The notes: generated from the letters alone by a model not told the origin. Positions 52,411 to 62,023 are shown, counted from the stretch's first letter. The stretch: 64,000 nucleotides of DNA from Pelagibacterium sp. (GCA_002723255.1 PBNW01000078.1:1-64000), one strand, 5' to 3'. Translations and numbers: made by a program.

Positions 52411-53823
52411 ATGGAAGAGGCAGATATCGGCCTTGTCGGGCTTGGGGTGATGGGTGAAAATCTTGCCCTCAACATTGCCGACAACGGCTACAAGGTGGCC
52501 GTTTACAACCGCACCGCTGAGAAGGTGGATGCGTTTCTGGCCAATGCCGGGGACCTGAAATCCAACGTGATGGGCAGCGGCGAACTGGCGACGTTCATTT
52601 CCATGCTCAAACGGCCGCGCTCGGTCATCATCATGGTCAAGGCCGGCGATCCGGTCGATCAGGTGATTGCCGAACTCAAGCCGCTGCTTTCCGAGGGCGA
52701 TGTCATCATCGACGCGGGCAACGCCAATTACCACGACACCGTACGCCGCTTTTCAGAGCTCGATGGCACGGGCATCGGCTTTCTGGGCATCGGGGTGTCG
52801 GGTGGAGAAGAGGGTGCACGGCACGGCCCCTCCATCATGGTCGGCGGTTCGGAAGCCCAGTGGGACAATGCCGAGGCCGTCCTGACCGCCATTTCCGCCA
52901 AGTTCAATGGCGAGGCGTGTTGCGCCTATCTGGGGACCGGCGGGGCGGGCCATTTCGTAAAGACCATCCACAACGGCATCGAATATGCCGACATGCAGAT
53001 GATCGGCGAGATTTACGGCATCATGCGCGACGGGTTGGCCATGAGCCCCGCCGAGTGTGCCAAGGTTTTCGAGGAGTGGAACAAGGGCCCCCTCGATAGC
53101 TATCTCATTGAAATCACCAGCCATGTGCTCAACGCCATGGACGATGAGTCCGGCAAGCCACTGGTCGAGGTCATTCTCGATGCGGCGGGCCAGAAGGGTA
53201 CTGGCCGCTGGTCGGCCATCGAAGCGCTCAATCTGGGCGTGTCGGCCACCACGATCGAAGGTGCGGTTGCCGCGCGGTCGATTTCGGCGATGAAGGACGA
53301 GCGCGTCCGGGGCGAGGAAATCTACGGCGCGGGCGCCAAAGGCAAGGCGACCATTTCGCTCGAGGCGCTGGAAAAGGCGCTGCTGGCCGGAAAGATCGCA
53401 GCCTATGCGCAGGGCTTTGCAGTCATGGCCAAGGCGTCCGAGGACAATGGCTGGAACCTGCCGCTGGCCACCATCGCCAAGATCTGGCGGGCAGGCTGCA
53501 TCATCCGGTCGCGGTTCCTTGACCAGATTGCCCAGGCGTTCGACAGCGGTGGGGCGGCCAATCTTCTGACCCAACCGGCCTTCATCGACATGATGAAGGA
53601 CAGCAATGGCGCATTGCGGGCCGTGGTTGCCACCTGCGCGATCAATGAATTGCCGTCGCCCTGTCTTTCGTCGGCCCTGGCCTATTTCGATGCCTATCGC
53701 CAGGCGCGGGGCACGACCAATCTGACCCAGGGGCAGCGCGATTTCTTCGGCGCCCACGGGTTCAAGCGCTTGGACAAGGATGGCGATTTTCACCACACAT
53801 GGCCGAGCCTGATCGGTCAATAA
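52411..53823 (+). CDS. gnd: 6-phosphogluconate dehydrogenase, decarboxylating
   Basis: 470-residue NADP-dependent enzyme of the oxidative pentose phosphate pathway. The dinucleotide fold is GLVGLGVMGENLALN; substrate and catalytic regions include GVSGGEEGARHGPSIM, the catalytic Lys/Asn segment HFVKTIHNGIEYADMQ, and IWRAGCIIRSRFL. The ATG at 52411 is preferred to an in-frame TTG two codons upstream because it matches the family and has GAGAGG upstream. It is followed by a terminator. Confidence 0.96.
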   Translation: MEEADIGLVGLGVMGENLALNIADNGYKVAVYNRTAEKVDAFLANAGDLKSNVMGSGELATFISMLKRPRSVIIMVKAGDPVDQVIAELKPLLSEGDVIIDAGNANYHDTVRRFSELDGTGIGFLGIGVSGGEEGARHGPSIMVGGSEAQWDNAEAVLTAISAKFNGEACCAYLGTGGAGHFVKTIHNGIEYADMQMIGEIYGIMRDGLAMSPAECAKVFEEWNKGPLDSYLIEITSHVLNAMDDESGKPLVEVILDAAGQKGTGRWSAIEALNLGVSATTIEGAVAARSISAMKDERVRGEEIYGAGAKGKATISLEALEKALLAGKIAAYAQGFAVMAKASEDNGWNLPLATIAKIWRAGCIIRSRFLDQIAQAFDSGGAANLLTQPAFIDMMKDSNGALRAVVATCAINELPSPCLSSALAYFDAYRQARGTTNLTQGQRDFFGAHGFKRLDKDGDFHHTWPSLIGQ

Positions 53824-53827
53824 CGAG

Positions 53828-53855
53828 AAGGCCGGGGCAACCCGGCCTTATTTGT
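53828..53855 (+). terminator. Terminator of gnd
   Basis: AAGGCCGGG (53828-53836), loop GCAA and CCCGGCCTT (53841-53849) are followed by ATTTGTT. It overlaps the stop codon of the convergent MFS gene. Confidence 0.85.
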
Positions 53856-55215
53856 TCGTGGTCTGAGCTGCACCTTCCGGCTCACCGTTGCCGTTCTCGT
53901 CCTCGGGCAGTTCGGTTTCGGGCGGATTGACCGCCTGGCCGCTTGGTTGGGCATAGCGCGGCTTTTCGCGCGCTTCATCATAGGGCCGGTGCGACAGGTC
54001 ATAGCGAATGGCGGCGAAGATAAAGAGCGCCATGGCGCAGGCAATGATCAGCCCGGCCGCAAAGAACGGCGCACCGGGGAAGGTGAAGGGCCGCAGATCA
54101 TTGTTGGTGAAAAAGGAAAACATCTGCGTCGCCGCGAGCGGCGCGATGATGGCGGTCAGCGAATTTGAGGCGTTGACCGCGCCCTGAAGTTCACCCTGCT
54201 GGTTGGCGCGGGCGTTGTTGGCCAAAAGTCCGGTGAGTGCCGGGGCCGCGACACCCGAAAAGGCGCCGACGACCAGGAAGGTCCACAAGCCCAGCTCGGT
54301 GTGGATCATCGAGACCCCGATAAAGGCGACCATGGCCAGCGTGAGCCCGATGATAACGGTGGCGGTAACACCGAGATAGCGGGTTGAAAATCCGACCAGA
54401 AGGGCTTGGCTCAGCGCGAACAGGATGCCGAATATGGCCAGCGACCGGCCAACCTGCGATGGCCCCCAGCCAAATTGCTCGATGGTGAAGAAGTTCCAGA
54501 CATTGGGATAGGTCTGTCCGGCGAGCGAAAACAGGAAAACGCAGCCGAGCAGAACGAAGATCACCGGGGTATGGCGGAAGGCCCAGAGCGCGCCGAAGGG
54601 GTTGGCGCGCTTCCAGTTGAACCGGCGACGCCGGAATTTCGACAGGCTTTCGGGCAAAACGAAAAAGCCGAACACCACATTGGCGGCAGCCAGCGCCGAG
54701 GCCAGATAGAAGGGTGCGCGAGGCCCGAATTCGCCCAATTCGCCGCCGATCACCGGGCCCACGATAAAGCCCAGCCCGAATGCGGCCCCGATCAGCCCGA
54801 ACCGTTGCGAACGCTTTTCCTGGGGCGTGATGTCGGCCACATAGGCCGTTGCCGTGCCCATCGCCGCGCCGCAGATGCCCGAGAGCACGCGGCCAACGAA
54901 CAGACACAGGAGCGTGGGCGCCCAGGCCATGATGAGGTAATCGAGAGACAGTCCGACCAGCGAGAGCAGCAGGATCGGTCGGCGTCCCCACCGGTCGGAC
55001 AGATTGCCCAGGATGGGGGAGAAGATGAACTGCATCGAGGCATAAACGAAGATCAGATAGCCGCCGATCTTGGCGGCATCGGTCATTCCTTCGTGCGACA
55101 GCTCGACGATCAGCCCCGGAAGCACCGGCAGTATGATGCCCAGCCCCACGATGTCGAGAAATACCGTGAGAAGGATAAATACGAGCGTCAGCTTGGACTG
55201 GGGATTAACGCGCAT
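53848..55215 (-). CDS. TCR/Tet-family MFS exporter
   Basis: 455-residue twelve-TM exporter related to TetA. It has FLDIVGLGIILPVLPGL at the N-terminus, GNLSDRWGRRPILL (motif A), VGRVLSGICGAAMGTATAYVADIT and FGLGFIVGPVIGG (motif C of antiporters). The C-terminal about 40 residues form a charged cytoplasmic tail. Natural drugs or metabolites are possible; a true tetracycline resistance role is not shown. Confidence 0.9.
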   Translation of the reverse strand: MRVNPQSKLTLVFILLTVFLDIVGLGIILPVLPGLIVELSHEGMTDAAKIGGYLIFVYASMQFIFSPILGNLSDRWGRRPILLLSLVGLSLDYLIMAWAPTLLCLFVGRVLSGICGAAMGTATAYVADITPQEKRSQRFGLIGAAFGLGFIVGPVIGGELGEFGPRAPFYLASALAAANVVFGFFVLPESLSKFRRRRFNWKRANPFGALWAFRHTPVIFVLLGCVFLFSLAGQTYPNVWNFFTIEQFGWGPSQVGRSLAIFGILFALSQALLVGFSTRYLGVTATVIIGLTLAMVAFIGVSMIHTELGLWTFLVVGAFSGVAAPALTGLLANNARANQQGELQGAVNASNSLTAIIAPLAATQMFSFFTNNDLRPFTFPGAPFFAAGLIIACAMALFIFAAIRYDLSHRPYDEAREKPRYAQPSGQAVNPPETELPEDENGNGEPEGAAQTTNK

Positions 55216-55306
55216 GGATTTTGGGTGCGGCCTTTGGACAAGCGTTCAGTTGGCATATCGGCGGTGGGAAAGGCAAGAACCAAGAAGCCGGTTCCGAGGC
55301 CTTCGA

Positions 55307-56497
55307 TCAACTCTTTCCCGTTTGAATGGCATCATACCCATAAAGCCAGTCCAGACGCTTGAAATGTCCCTGGGGACCTTCAACCCTTATGACCGTGTTG
55401 CGGGCAAGCGAGAAGGGAAAGCCCATATGAAAGATTTTCCCGTTGCTGGCCGAGGCGTCCTGCACACGCTTTACCCGCTCCTGACGCAAGGCTGCAAAGC
55501 GGGAAAAGGCGTGCTCGGCGCTGGGCGAAGCGGCGAGCAGGGGCGCCAGAACCGCAGCGTCCTCTATGCCCATCGCCGCGCCCTGCGCCTGAAACGGCAG
55601 CATGGCGTGGGCGGCATCGCCGACAAGCCCGATAGGACCCTTGTGCCAGACGGGCGTTTCCACGCTCGAAAGGACCCAGGGTGTCCATTCTTCGCCCACT
55701 GAATCGAGAATGCGGGCCAAGCGCCTGTCCCTGCCGGGTTTTATCCGTGGTGCGCGGTGGTCGAGGACGGAAAGATCGCGCTCTTTTTCCTGCGTGAACA
55801 GCGCCAGGTTGACCGCGTTGCGGTGCGGCAATGGATAGACCACGAGGTGAAAATGGGGATTGAGCAGCAGGCTGGTGCGATTGAGGTCGAGGACATCTGA
55901 GAGCGCGTCGGGCGCAACCAGCGTCCGCCAGGCCACCTTGCCGGTGTATCGGGCGCCCGGACCGTCCAGATAGCGGGTTCGCGTGACCGAGCGGACGCCG
56001 TCGGCGCCGACAAAAGCGAAGGGCCTTGCCTTGCGGCTTTTCCCGTCCGGGTCCTGTGCGCTCACCGTCGGGGTGTTGGCTGAACTCTCGAGGACAAAAT
56101 CGGTGACGGAAAAGACGATGTCGATATTGGCAAAGCGCCTAGCGGCGCTGTGGAGCACGTCGAGCAGATCGGCCCGATGCATCACGGCATAGGGCGCCCC
56201 GAAGCGTGTTTCGATGGCTCTGCCCAGCGTGAGGGTCTGCAGCGGCGTTTCCCTTCCATCGGGAAAGATGTCGATCCCTTCGGGTGCAAAGCTGCGTTCG
56301 GCTATCGCTTGAGAAAGCCCCAGGCTGTCGAGCACTTTTCGCGCGTTGGCGCTGATCTGGAGCCCGGCGCCGAATTCGGAAACCGCGGCATTGCGCTCGA
56401 GCACGACAACCTGCAGGCCGAATTTGGCCAGCGCCAGCGCAAGGGTCAGCCCGGCAATTCCAGCGCCGGCAATATAGACTGTGCGCGGAGCGCCCAT
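55307..56497 (-). CDS. FAD-dependent monooxygenase (salicylate hydroxylase-like)
   Basis: 396-residue class A flavoprotein hydroxylase. It has the Rossmann GAGIAGLTLALALAKFG, the middle DG motif (AFVGADGVRS) and the second FAD motif IGLVGDAAHAMLPFQAQGAAMGIEDA. The substrate is unknown; similar proteins hydroxylate salicylate or related aromatics. It starts six bases after the CHCC zinc-finger gene stop, so they form an operon. Confidence 0.9.
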   Translation of the reverse strand: MGAPRTVYIAGAGIAGLTLALALAKFGLQVVVLERNAAVSEFGAGLQISANARKVLDSLGLSQAIAERSFAPEGIDIFPDGRETPLQTLTLGRAIETRFGAPYAVMHRADLLDVLHSAARRFANIDIVFSVTDFVLESSANTPTVSAQDPDGKSRKARPFAFVGADGVRSVTRTRYLDGPGARYTGKVAWRTLVAPDALSDVLDLNRTSLLLNPHFHLVVYPLPHRNAVNLALFTQEKERDLSVLDHRAPRIKPGRDRRLARILDSVGEEWTPWVLSSVETPVWHKGPIGLVGDAAHAMLPFQAQGAAMGIEDAAVLAPLLAASPSAEHAFSRFAALRQERVKRVQDASASNGKIFHMGFPFSLARNTVIRVEGPQGHFKRLDWLYGYDAIQTGKS

Positions 56498-56503
56498 GGC
56501 GCT

Positions 56504-56749
56504 CTAGGCGTGTTCGACCTCGAACACCGCGCTGGGCGGGTTGGCCGCACCATGGGGCAGGGCGGGGCTGAAGATATAGAGCGTCGAGCAATAGGGGCAG
56601 ACGATCTCGGTGTCGTGGCCCATGTCGAGGAACACATGGGGATGGTCGAAGGGCGGCTTTGCGCCAACGCACTGGAATTCCTTGGCGCCGATCTCGATGC
56701 GGGCCAATCCTTCGGAATTGTGGAAGTGAGGAGTTCCGTGCTGTGCCAT
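56504..56749 (-). CDS. CHCC zinc-finger protein (NDUFS6-like)
   Basis: 81-residue protein similar to the mitochondrial complex I accessory subunit NDUFS6, found in alphaproteobacteria. The zinc ligands Cys27, His36 or His38, Cys51 and Cys54 fit FQCVG...DHPHVF...VCPYCS. The start at 56749 matches the family N-terminus; in-frame ATGs at 56761 and 56794 are alternatives, and the ribosome-binding site is weak. It is in an operon with a flavin monooxygenase. Confidence 0.88.
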   Translation of the reverse strand: MAQHGTPHFHNSEGLARIEIGAKEFQCVGAKPPFDHPHVFLDMGHDTEIVCPYCSTLYIFSPALPHGAANPPSAVFEVEHA

Positions 56750-56894
56750 GAGAGCGACCATCCGGCTGGGCTTGTTTGAAATCGGGCGGACCATACCGAT
56801 TTGGGCCGGTCATGGCCAGAGACATGTTGGCGCGGTTGGCGCTGCGGTGCGGGCTTGGTAAGAGAAGGCGATTTCAGAATCGAAAGAATCCCTT

Positions 56895-57653
56895 ATGCCC
56901 GTTTTCCAATCCGAAGGTTTCGCGCTTGCCTACCAGGTTCACGGCGAGGGAAAGCCGATAATTGCCGTTCATGGCTTTGCTTCGAATGGAAACGTCAACT
57001 GGGTGGCGACCGGCTGGGTCGATGAGCTCACCAAGGCGGGTTATCAGGTCGTCACGCTGGACAATCGCGGTCACGGGGCGTCCGAAGAGATCTACGATCC
57101 ATCGGTCTATGGCGCTCCGGACATGGCGCGGGACGTGGCCAATCTCATCGATCATCTCGGGTTCGATAAGGCCGCGCTGATCGGCTATTCGATGGGCGCG
57201 CGGATCAGCGCTTTCGTGTGCATCCAGAACCCGGAAAAGGTCGCCTGCGCCATCTTTGGCGGGCTGGGCGGCAATATGGTGCGCCCGATGCTCGACAGCG
57301 ACGAGATCATCGCCGGGCTCAACGCGCCCACGCTGGCCGATGTCACCCACAAGACCGGGCGGCAGTTCCGCATTTTTGCCGAACATACAAAGAGCGATTT
57401 GAAGGCGCTTTCGGCCTGCATGGCCGGTTCGCGCACCAAAATGACCGAAGAGCAGGTCAGCCAGATTGCCGTGCCGGTTCTGGTTGCCGTGGGCAGCGAA
57501 GACGAGGTGGGTGGCGACCCCCAGGTGCTGGCCAATCTGATGGCGCATGGCGAAGCGCTGGTTATCGAGCGCCGCGATCACATGCGCGCAACCGGCGACC
57601 CGCAGTTCAGGCGGGGCGCGGTGGCGTTTCTGGCGCGGGTTTATCCCGCGTAA
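56895..57653 (+). CDS. Alpha/beta hydrolase
   Basis: 252-residue hydrolase with the nucleophile Ser in IGYSMGARI, Asp in GSEDEVGG and His in RRDHMRATG, plus the oxyanion HGFASNG. It could be an esterase, lipase or lactonase; no substrate is indicated. It lies 97 bases upstream of cysE on the same strand. Confidence 0.85.
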   Translation: MPVFQSEGFALAYQVHGEGKPIIAVHGFASNGNVNWVATGWVDELTKAGYQVVTLDNRGHGASEEIYDPSVYGAPDMARDVANLIDHLGFDKAALIGYSMGARISAFVCIQNPEKVACAIFGGLGGNMVRPMLDSDEIIAGLNAPTLADVTHKTGRQFRIFAEHTKSDLKALSACMAGSRTKMTEEQVSQIAVPVLVAVGSEDEVGGDPQVLANLMAHGEALVIERRDHMRATGDPQFRRGAVAFLARVYPA

Positions 57654-57750
57654 GGCAAAAGTGAACCAATTTGCCTCAGAACCCTTTGTTTGCGACAATG
57701 GGTTCGCCTATATGTGGCAATCGGAAAAAATCGCAGCGAGCGGAGAAGTC

Positions 57751-58572
57751 ATGTCCTCGAGCGTCAAGAAGCCCGGCACCATCAAGGCCGTCGATCCCAT
57801 ATGGGATGCGATGACGGTCGAGGCCGAGCGCATTTGCGCCGACGAACCCTTCCTCACGCAACTGGCGATTTCGAGCATTCTCAATCATTCGAGTTTTGAA
57901 TCGGCGCTGGCCCATCGGCTGGCCGCGCGGCTCGACCATTCCGACGTTCCGGCCGATCTTATCCGGCAGGCGTTCGATGAAATGCTCGAGAGCCATCCTG
58001 AAATCACCGCCTCGGCACGGGCCGATCTGGCGGCGACCCTGGAACGCGACCCGGCCTGCCACAGGGTCGTCGAGCCCTTCCTGTTCTTCAAGGGCTTTCA
58101 GGCCATTCAGACGCATCGTTTTGCCCATGCGCTGTGGAACACGGGGCGTCGCGATTTCGCACTCTATCTGCAAAGCCGGTCCAGCCAGGTGTTCCAGACC
58201 GACATCAACCCAGCCGCCCGGATCGGCAAGGGCATCATGCTCGATCACGCCACCGGCTTTGTCGTGGGCGAAACGGCGGTGATCGGCGATCATGTCTCGA
58301 TTCTGCATTCGGTGACGCTGGGCGGCACCGGCAAGGCCGATCAGGACCGGCACCCCAAGATCGGCAATGGCGTGCTCATCGGGGCAGGAGCCAAGATTTT
58401 GGGCAATATCAAGGTTGGCGATTGCTCACGCGTCGCCGCCGGCTCGGTAGTGCTCAAGGAAGTGCCCGAGCGCACCACGGTGGCCGGTGTGCCGGCCAAG
58501 GTGGTTGGCGAAGCCGGTTGCAACCAGCCGGCGACGGTCATGGACCAGATCGTCATGGTCCCACGCGACTGA
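57751..58572 (+). CDS. cysE: Serine O-acetyltransferase
   Basis: 273-residue hexapeptide-repeat enzyme making O-acetylserine for cysteine synthesis. The left-handed beta-helix part holds DINPAARIGKGIMLDHATGFVVGETA and the conserved GGTGKADQDRHPKIGNGVLIGAGAKILGNI. The N-terminal helical domain matches the full-length SAT type. The ATG at 57751 has GGAGAAG upstream; a longer upstream frame overlaps the hydrolase and is rejected. Confidence 0.95.
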   Translation: MSSSVKKPGTIKAVDPIWDAMTVEAERICADEPFLTQLAISSILNHSSFESALAHRLAARLDHSDVPADLIRQAFDEMLESHPEITASARADLAATLERDPACHRVVEPFLFFKGFQAIQTHRFAHALWNTGRRDFALYLQSRSSQVFQTDINPAARIGKGIMLDHATGFVVGETAVIGDHVSILHSVTLGGTGKADQDRHPKIGNGVLIGAGAKILGNIKVGDCSRVAAGSVVLKEVPERTTVAGVPAKVVGEAGCNQPATVMDQIVMVPRD

Positions 58573-58722
58573 CAGCGTGTGCAGCGGGGAAAAATCATCC
58601 CCGTTCTTGCGTTTGGGGCCATGATGGCTAAAGTCGCGCCGACCTCAAAACGACTGTAATCGATAGCGTTCCAGCGGTGGGCATTGGCTTCGCCGAGCGA
58701 TAGCGCGCAATGGAGACTTTTT

Positions 58723-58941
58723 GTGAAGCACGAAGAAATCATCAAGCTGCAGAAATACCTGCAACACAAGTTCGGCAACCGCTCCATCGATGTTCGCCCC
58801 CGCCCCAAGCAGGACGACTCGGTCGAACTCTACCTGGGCGATGAATTCATCGGTCTGATCTATCTCGATGAAGACGAGGGGGAACGGTCTTACATGGTGC
58901 AGATTTCGATCCTCGATATCGATCTCGACGAAGTCAGCTAA
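58723..58941 (+). CDS. DUF3126 protein
   Basis: 72-residue cytoplasmic protein of the alphaproteobacterial DUF3126 family, function unknown. The motif EIIKLQKYLQHKFGN and ELYLGDEFIGLIYLDEDEGERSY cover nearly the whole length. The start is GTG at 58723, supported by TGGAG 7 bases upstream; earlier in-frame ATG codons have no ribosome-binding site. It is followed by a terminator. Confidence 0.9.
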   Translation: MKHEEIIKLQKYLQHKFGNRSIDVRPRPKQDDSVELYLGDEFIGLIYLDEDEGERSYMVQISILDIDLDEVS

Positions 58942-58970
58942 TCGGCTGCAAATAAAAAGTGAATTTTGAA

Positions 58971-58997
58971 AAGGCTTCCCGTTCGGGGAGCCTTTTT
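58971..58997 (+). terminator. Terminator of DUF3126 gene
   Basis: AAGGCTTCCC pairs with GGGGAGCCTT (one mismatch) around a short loop and is followed by a T5 run. Confidence 0.82.
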
Positions 58998-59069
58998 GCA
59001 TTTCGGCCGTTTGCCGTGCATGCTTCCCGTCAGGGGGATTTGTTTGCGGGCTAACAAAGGGAGGCTCCA

Positions 59070-60680
59070 ATGGAAGCCTGGGCCGAGCGGTTGGGTCTGA
59101 GGACGGACCCGACGATATTTTTCGTTTCAGCGGGACTTACTGTCATTTTCGTTCTTTTGCTGGTCGTTGTTCCCGAACCGATCGGCAATTTCTTTGAGGT
59201 AACCCGTGCCTGGATCGTTACCAATCTGGGCTGGTTTTTCATTCTCGGCGTCAATGCCTGGCTGGGGTTTTTGATCTGGGCCGCCGTCAGCCGGCACGGC
59301 CATATCAAGCTTGGCCCGCGCGACAGTACGCCCGACTATTCCAATCTCTCATGGTTCACCATGCTGTTTGCCGGCGGCATCGGCACGGTCCTCATGTTCT
59401 GGGGCGTGGCCGAGCCGATCAGCCATTTTTCAAGCCCGCCGATGGCGGGTGTCGAGCCGTTCAGCGAACAGGCGGCCAAGGACGCGATCTCGATCTCGAT
59501 CTATCATCTTGGCCTGCACACCTGGACGATTTTTACGCTGCCCGGTCTGGCCTTCGGCTATTTCATCAACCGCTATAACCTTCCGGTGCGGGTGAGCTCG
59601 GTGTTTTATCCCCTGCTCAAGGACGGCATTCACGGCCCCATAGGCAAAGCGATCGATATCGCCTCGATTCTCGGCACGCTTTTCGGCGTGGCGGTGTCTC
59701 TCGGCCTCGGGGCCTCGCAGATTTCGGCTGGCATTTCCGCTTTGACCGGGATGGCCGACGATGTGCCGTTGACGGTGGGGATCCTTGTGGTGCTCACCGC
59801 CGTCGCGGTCGTTTCGATCGTTGCCGGTCTCGACAAGGGCGTGAAGTTGCTCTCCAACCTCAATATCGGCATGGCCGTGGGGTTGATGATCTTTGTTCTG
59901 GTGACCGGCTCGACCCTGTTTCTGTTTCGGGCGATCGTCGAGACGTTCGGGCTTTATTTCTTCAATCTGCCCAGGCTGGCGTTCTGGAACGACATGTTGG
60001 CCAATATCAATCCCACCAACGACCCGTGGGGCTGGCAGGGTGACTGGACGGTCTTTTACTGGGCCTGGACAGTGACCTGGTCGCCGTTCATCGGCCTGTT
60101 CGTGGCCCGCATTTCGCGGGGGCGGACGATTCGCGAGTTCGTGTTCGGCGTACTTCTGGCGCCCTCGCTGTTCACCCTGATCTGGTTTGCGATCTTTGGC
60201 TGGCAGGCCATGGAAATCGACGGCATCGGTCTGGCGCTGCGCGAGCAGATGGGGCCGGCTGCCGGCGAATTGAGCCGGGCGGTCGGTGAATCGGTGCCGC
60301 TGGCGATGTTCGCCTTTTTCGAGCATTTCCCCTTGGCCACCCTCGTGCAGGGCATCGCCATCGTCGTCGTTGCCATCTTTTTCGCAACGTCTTCGGATTC
60401 GGCCTCGCTCGTGGTCGATATGCTGTGCACGGGCGAGGCTGAGCCCGGCCCGGTGCACCAGCGCGTGTTCTGGGGCGTGGCGGAAGGAATGGTGGCCGTG
60501 ATGCTGATCATCCTGGCCGGCGATCTGGGCCTGACGGCACTGCAGCAGGTGATTACGGTGGTCGGGCTGCCGATCTTCTGTCTGGTGTTCATGATGATCC
60601 CGTCGATCATCATGGGTTTCCAGATCGAAGACATCGACCACGTCACTGTGGGCCGACGGCCCAAGCTCGACCAGTTCTAG
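59070..60680 (+). CDS. BCCT-family osmolyte/quaternary amine transporter
   Basis: 536-residue twelve-TM secondary transporter for betaine, choline or carnitine. It contains the family core WFTMLFAGGIGTVLMFWGVAEPISHF and the substrate aromatic-box region (WTVTWSPFIGLFVARISRGRTIREF). Terminal tails are short, so osmosensing by a long C-terminal domain is unlikely. It has a good GGGAGG ribosome-binding site. Consistent with a halotolerant or osmoadapted host. Confidence 0.93.
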   Translation: MEAWAERLGLRTDPTIFFVSAGLTVIFVLLLVVVPEPIGNFFEVTRAWIVTNLGWFFILGVNAWLGFLIWAAVSRHGHIKLGPRDSTPDYSNLSWFTMLFAGGIGTVLMFWGVAEPISHFSSPPMAGVEPFSEQAAKDAISISIYHLGLHTWTIFTLPGLAFGYFINRYNLPVRVSSVFYPLLKDGIHGPIGKAIDIASILGTLFGVAVSLGLGASQISAGISALTGMADDVPLTVGILVVLTAVAVVSIVAGLDKGVKLLSNLNIGMAVGLMIFVLVTGSTLFLFRAIVETFGLYFFNLPRLAFWNDMLANINPTNDPWGWQGDWTVFYWAWTVTWSPFIGLFVARISRGRTIREFVFGVLLAPSLFTLIWFAIFGWQAMEIDGIGLALREQMGPAAGELSRAVGESVPLAMFAFFEHFPLATLVQGIAIVVVAIFFATSSDSASLVVDMLCTGEAEPGPVHQRVFWGVAEGMVAVMLIILAGDLGLTALQQVITVVGLPIFCLVFMMIPSIIMGFQIEDIDHVTVGRRPKLDQF

Positions 60681-60700
60681 AAATATGCGGTCTTGAAAAG

Positions 60701-61396
60701 CTATTTTCGGAGAGGCGTCAGCGCCTCTTCGATACGGCTGTCAAAGCTGCGCCAGTTGTCCAGCGCTGCCGGATCGAAAGCCACGATTGCCGTGTTGCGA
60801 TCGGAAAGGGTCAGCACGCGCAGGCAGGTTCTGTCGCCGATTGTCATGGCGACCGGCGTCATGCATTTGGCCACGAAGGGGTTGGCCGTCAACGGGTCAT
60901 ACCAAACCGTCTCGCCCGACGTTCCGGCGTCGAGTTCGAGGGGCTTGCCGACAAGTCCGGGAACACCCGAAAGCTGGGTTGCTGCAAACTGGTGCAGATA
61001 GACGCTGTCGAGCAGCGCCGCGCTGGTGCGCATGCGTCCGCGCGGCATGATGGTGATCGCGACTTCGCTCAGCTTCCCGTTCTCGCCCAAGGGCAGGGCC
61101 AGGGTCAAATCCATCCGCTCGGCAAAACCGTCGCGGCGCTGGATCGGATCGGCCATCAATGCGGCGGGTATCGCGTAACGCTGGGCGCCGATGGTGACGA
61201 TGTGACTGGCCGAGGGTTCGGCGGCTGCGGCGTCGGCGGCCATCGAATCGAGCCAGCTTCGCGCGCCATAGGCAGCTCCCAGGCCCGCCATGGCCACAAT
61301 CAGCCCGACAGCAATCACCGTATAGAGCGCAGAGCCCGCCGTACGGGCAGGCAGGATGTCTCGGCGGGTGTCCGAAAGGCTGTTCACATTAACCAT
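60701..61396 (-). CDS. Hypothetical single-TM protein
   Basis: 231 residues: short cytoplasmic N-terminus, one TM helix (about 22-44, ALYTVIAVGLIVAMAGLGAAYGA) and a periplasmic domain of about 185 residues with two Cys (KCMTP, TCLRV). No known family. The sequence (GDRTCLRVLTLSDRN) looks conserved and soluble-domain-like. It converges with the BCCT gene. Confidence 0.75.
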   Translation of the reverse strand: MVNVNSLSDTRRDILPARTAGSALYTVIAVGLIVAMAGLGAAYGARSWLDSMAADAAAAEPSASHIVTIGAQRYAIPAALMADPIQRRDGFAERMDLTLALPLGENGKLSEVAITIMPRGRMRTSAALLDSVYLHQFAATQLSGVPGLVGKPLELDAGTSGETVWYDPLTANPFVAKCMTPVAMTIGDRTCLRVLTLSDRNTAIVAFDPAALDNWRSFDSRIEEALTPLRK

Positions 61397-61491
61397 AGAT
61401 GCGCGTGAGCAATGACAACCAGTTTGGGGGCACTTATGCTTAATAAATCGTAAAGTCGGTAATCTGCGCCGCCCCGGCGCCGGAGGAAAGC

Positions 61492-61818
61492 GTGACGCAT
61501 CTTATTTTGGCGCTGTTTCTGATCGCCGTGGGCATGAGCGTTGCCGGCACCGGCACCCATCTCTACCAGCAGGTTGCCCGCAAGGTGGCCGAGTTCCGCG
61601 TCGAGGGCGCCAACGCGCTCGAGAGCCTCGTCAATCTGTTCGTGATGTTTATCTGCGGTCCCTACATGATGCTCAGGCTCGGCATGCGCGCCGACGCGAG
61701 CGGAAGGGCCTCCACCGTCAACGTGATGCTTGCTGCGGTCATCGCGTTCGGCTGGAGTTTCGTGACCGGAATGATGGTTGTGGGCACCTATATCTCGGTT
61801 CTCAAGGCCGCTGCCTGA
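61492..61818 (+). CDS. DUF6949-like membrane protein
   Basis: 108-residue protein with three predicted TM helices (residues about 3-25, 45-65, 78-103). I recall the DUF6949 family of Hyphomicrobiales with similar layout; function unknown. The start is GTG at 61492, supported by CGGAGGAAA just upstream. Confidence 0.7.
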   Translation: MTHLILALFLIAVGMSVAGTGTHLYQQVARKVAEFRVEGANALESLVNLFVMFICGPYMMLRLGMRADASGRASTVNVMLAAVIAFGWSFVTGMMVVGTYISVLKAAA

Positions 61819-61819
61819 C

Positions 61820-61840
61820 GCCATGCGTCCGGCGCATGGC
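61820..61840 (+). terminator. Hairpin after DUF6949 gene
   Basis: GCCATGCG (61820-61827) and CGCATGGC (61833-61840) are a perfect 8-bp inverted repeat but have no T-run after, so termination is uncertain. Confidence 0.45.
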
Positions 61841-61860
61841 AGTAATGCCTTGCGCTCGGG

Positions 61861-62020
61861 CACCGTTTCCGGTCAAACGTGGACCCACGAACCCCGGACC
61901 CGGTGAAACCCCGGGTGGCTCTTCCGGCCGCCGATCCGCCGGACAACTAAATCAAGTTTCCAGCTCTCCTGGACCGGAGTATTTCGCTCCGCTGGTTTGG
62001 TTCTCAAAACATTCGGAAAA
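61861..62020 (+). promoter_or_regulatory. Possible structured 5' leader of SulP gene
   Basis: A 160-base region without a gene contains ACCCGG/CCGGGT around a TGAAACC loop (about 61898-61916), CCGGC...GCCGG (about 61924-61942) and CTCC...GGAG/CTCC segments before the start. Sulfate-transporter leaders in alphaproteobacteria can carry conserved RNAs; I cannot confirm which, if any, this is. Confidence 0.35.
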
Positions 62021-62023
62021 TAA

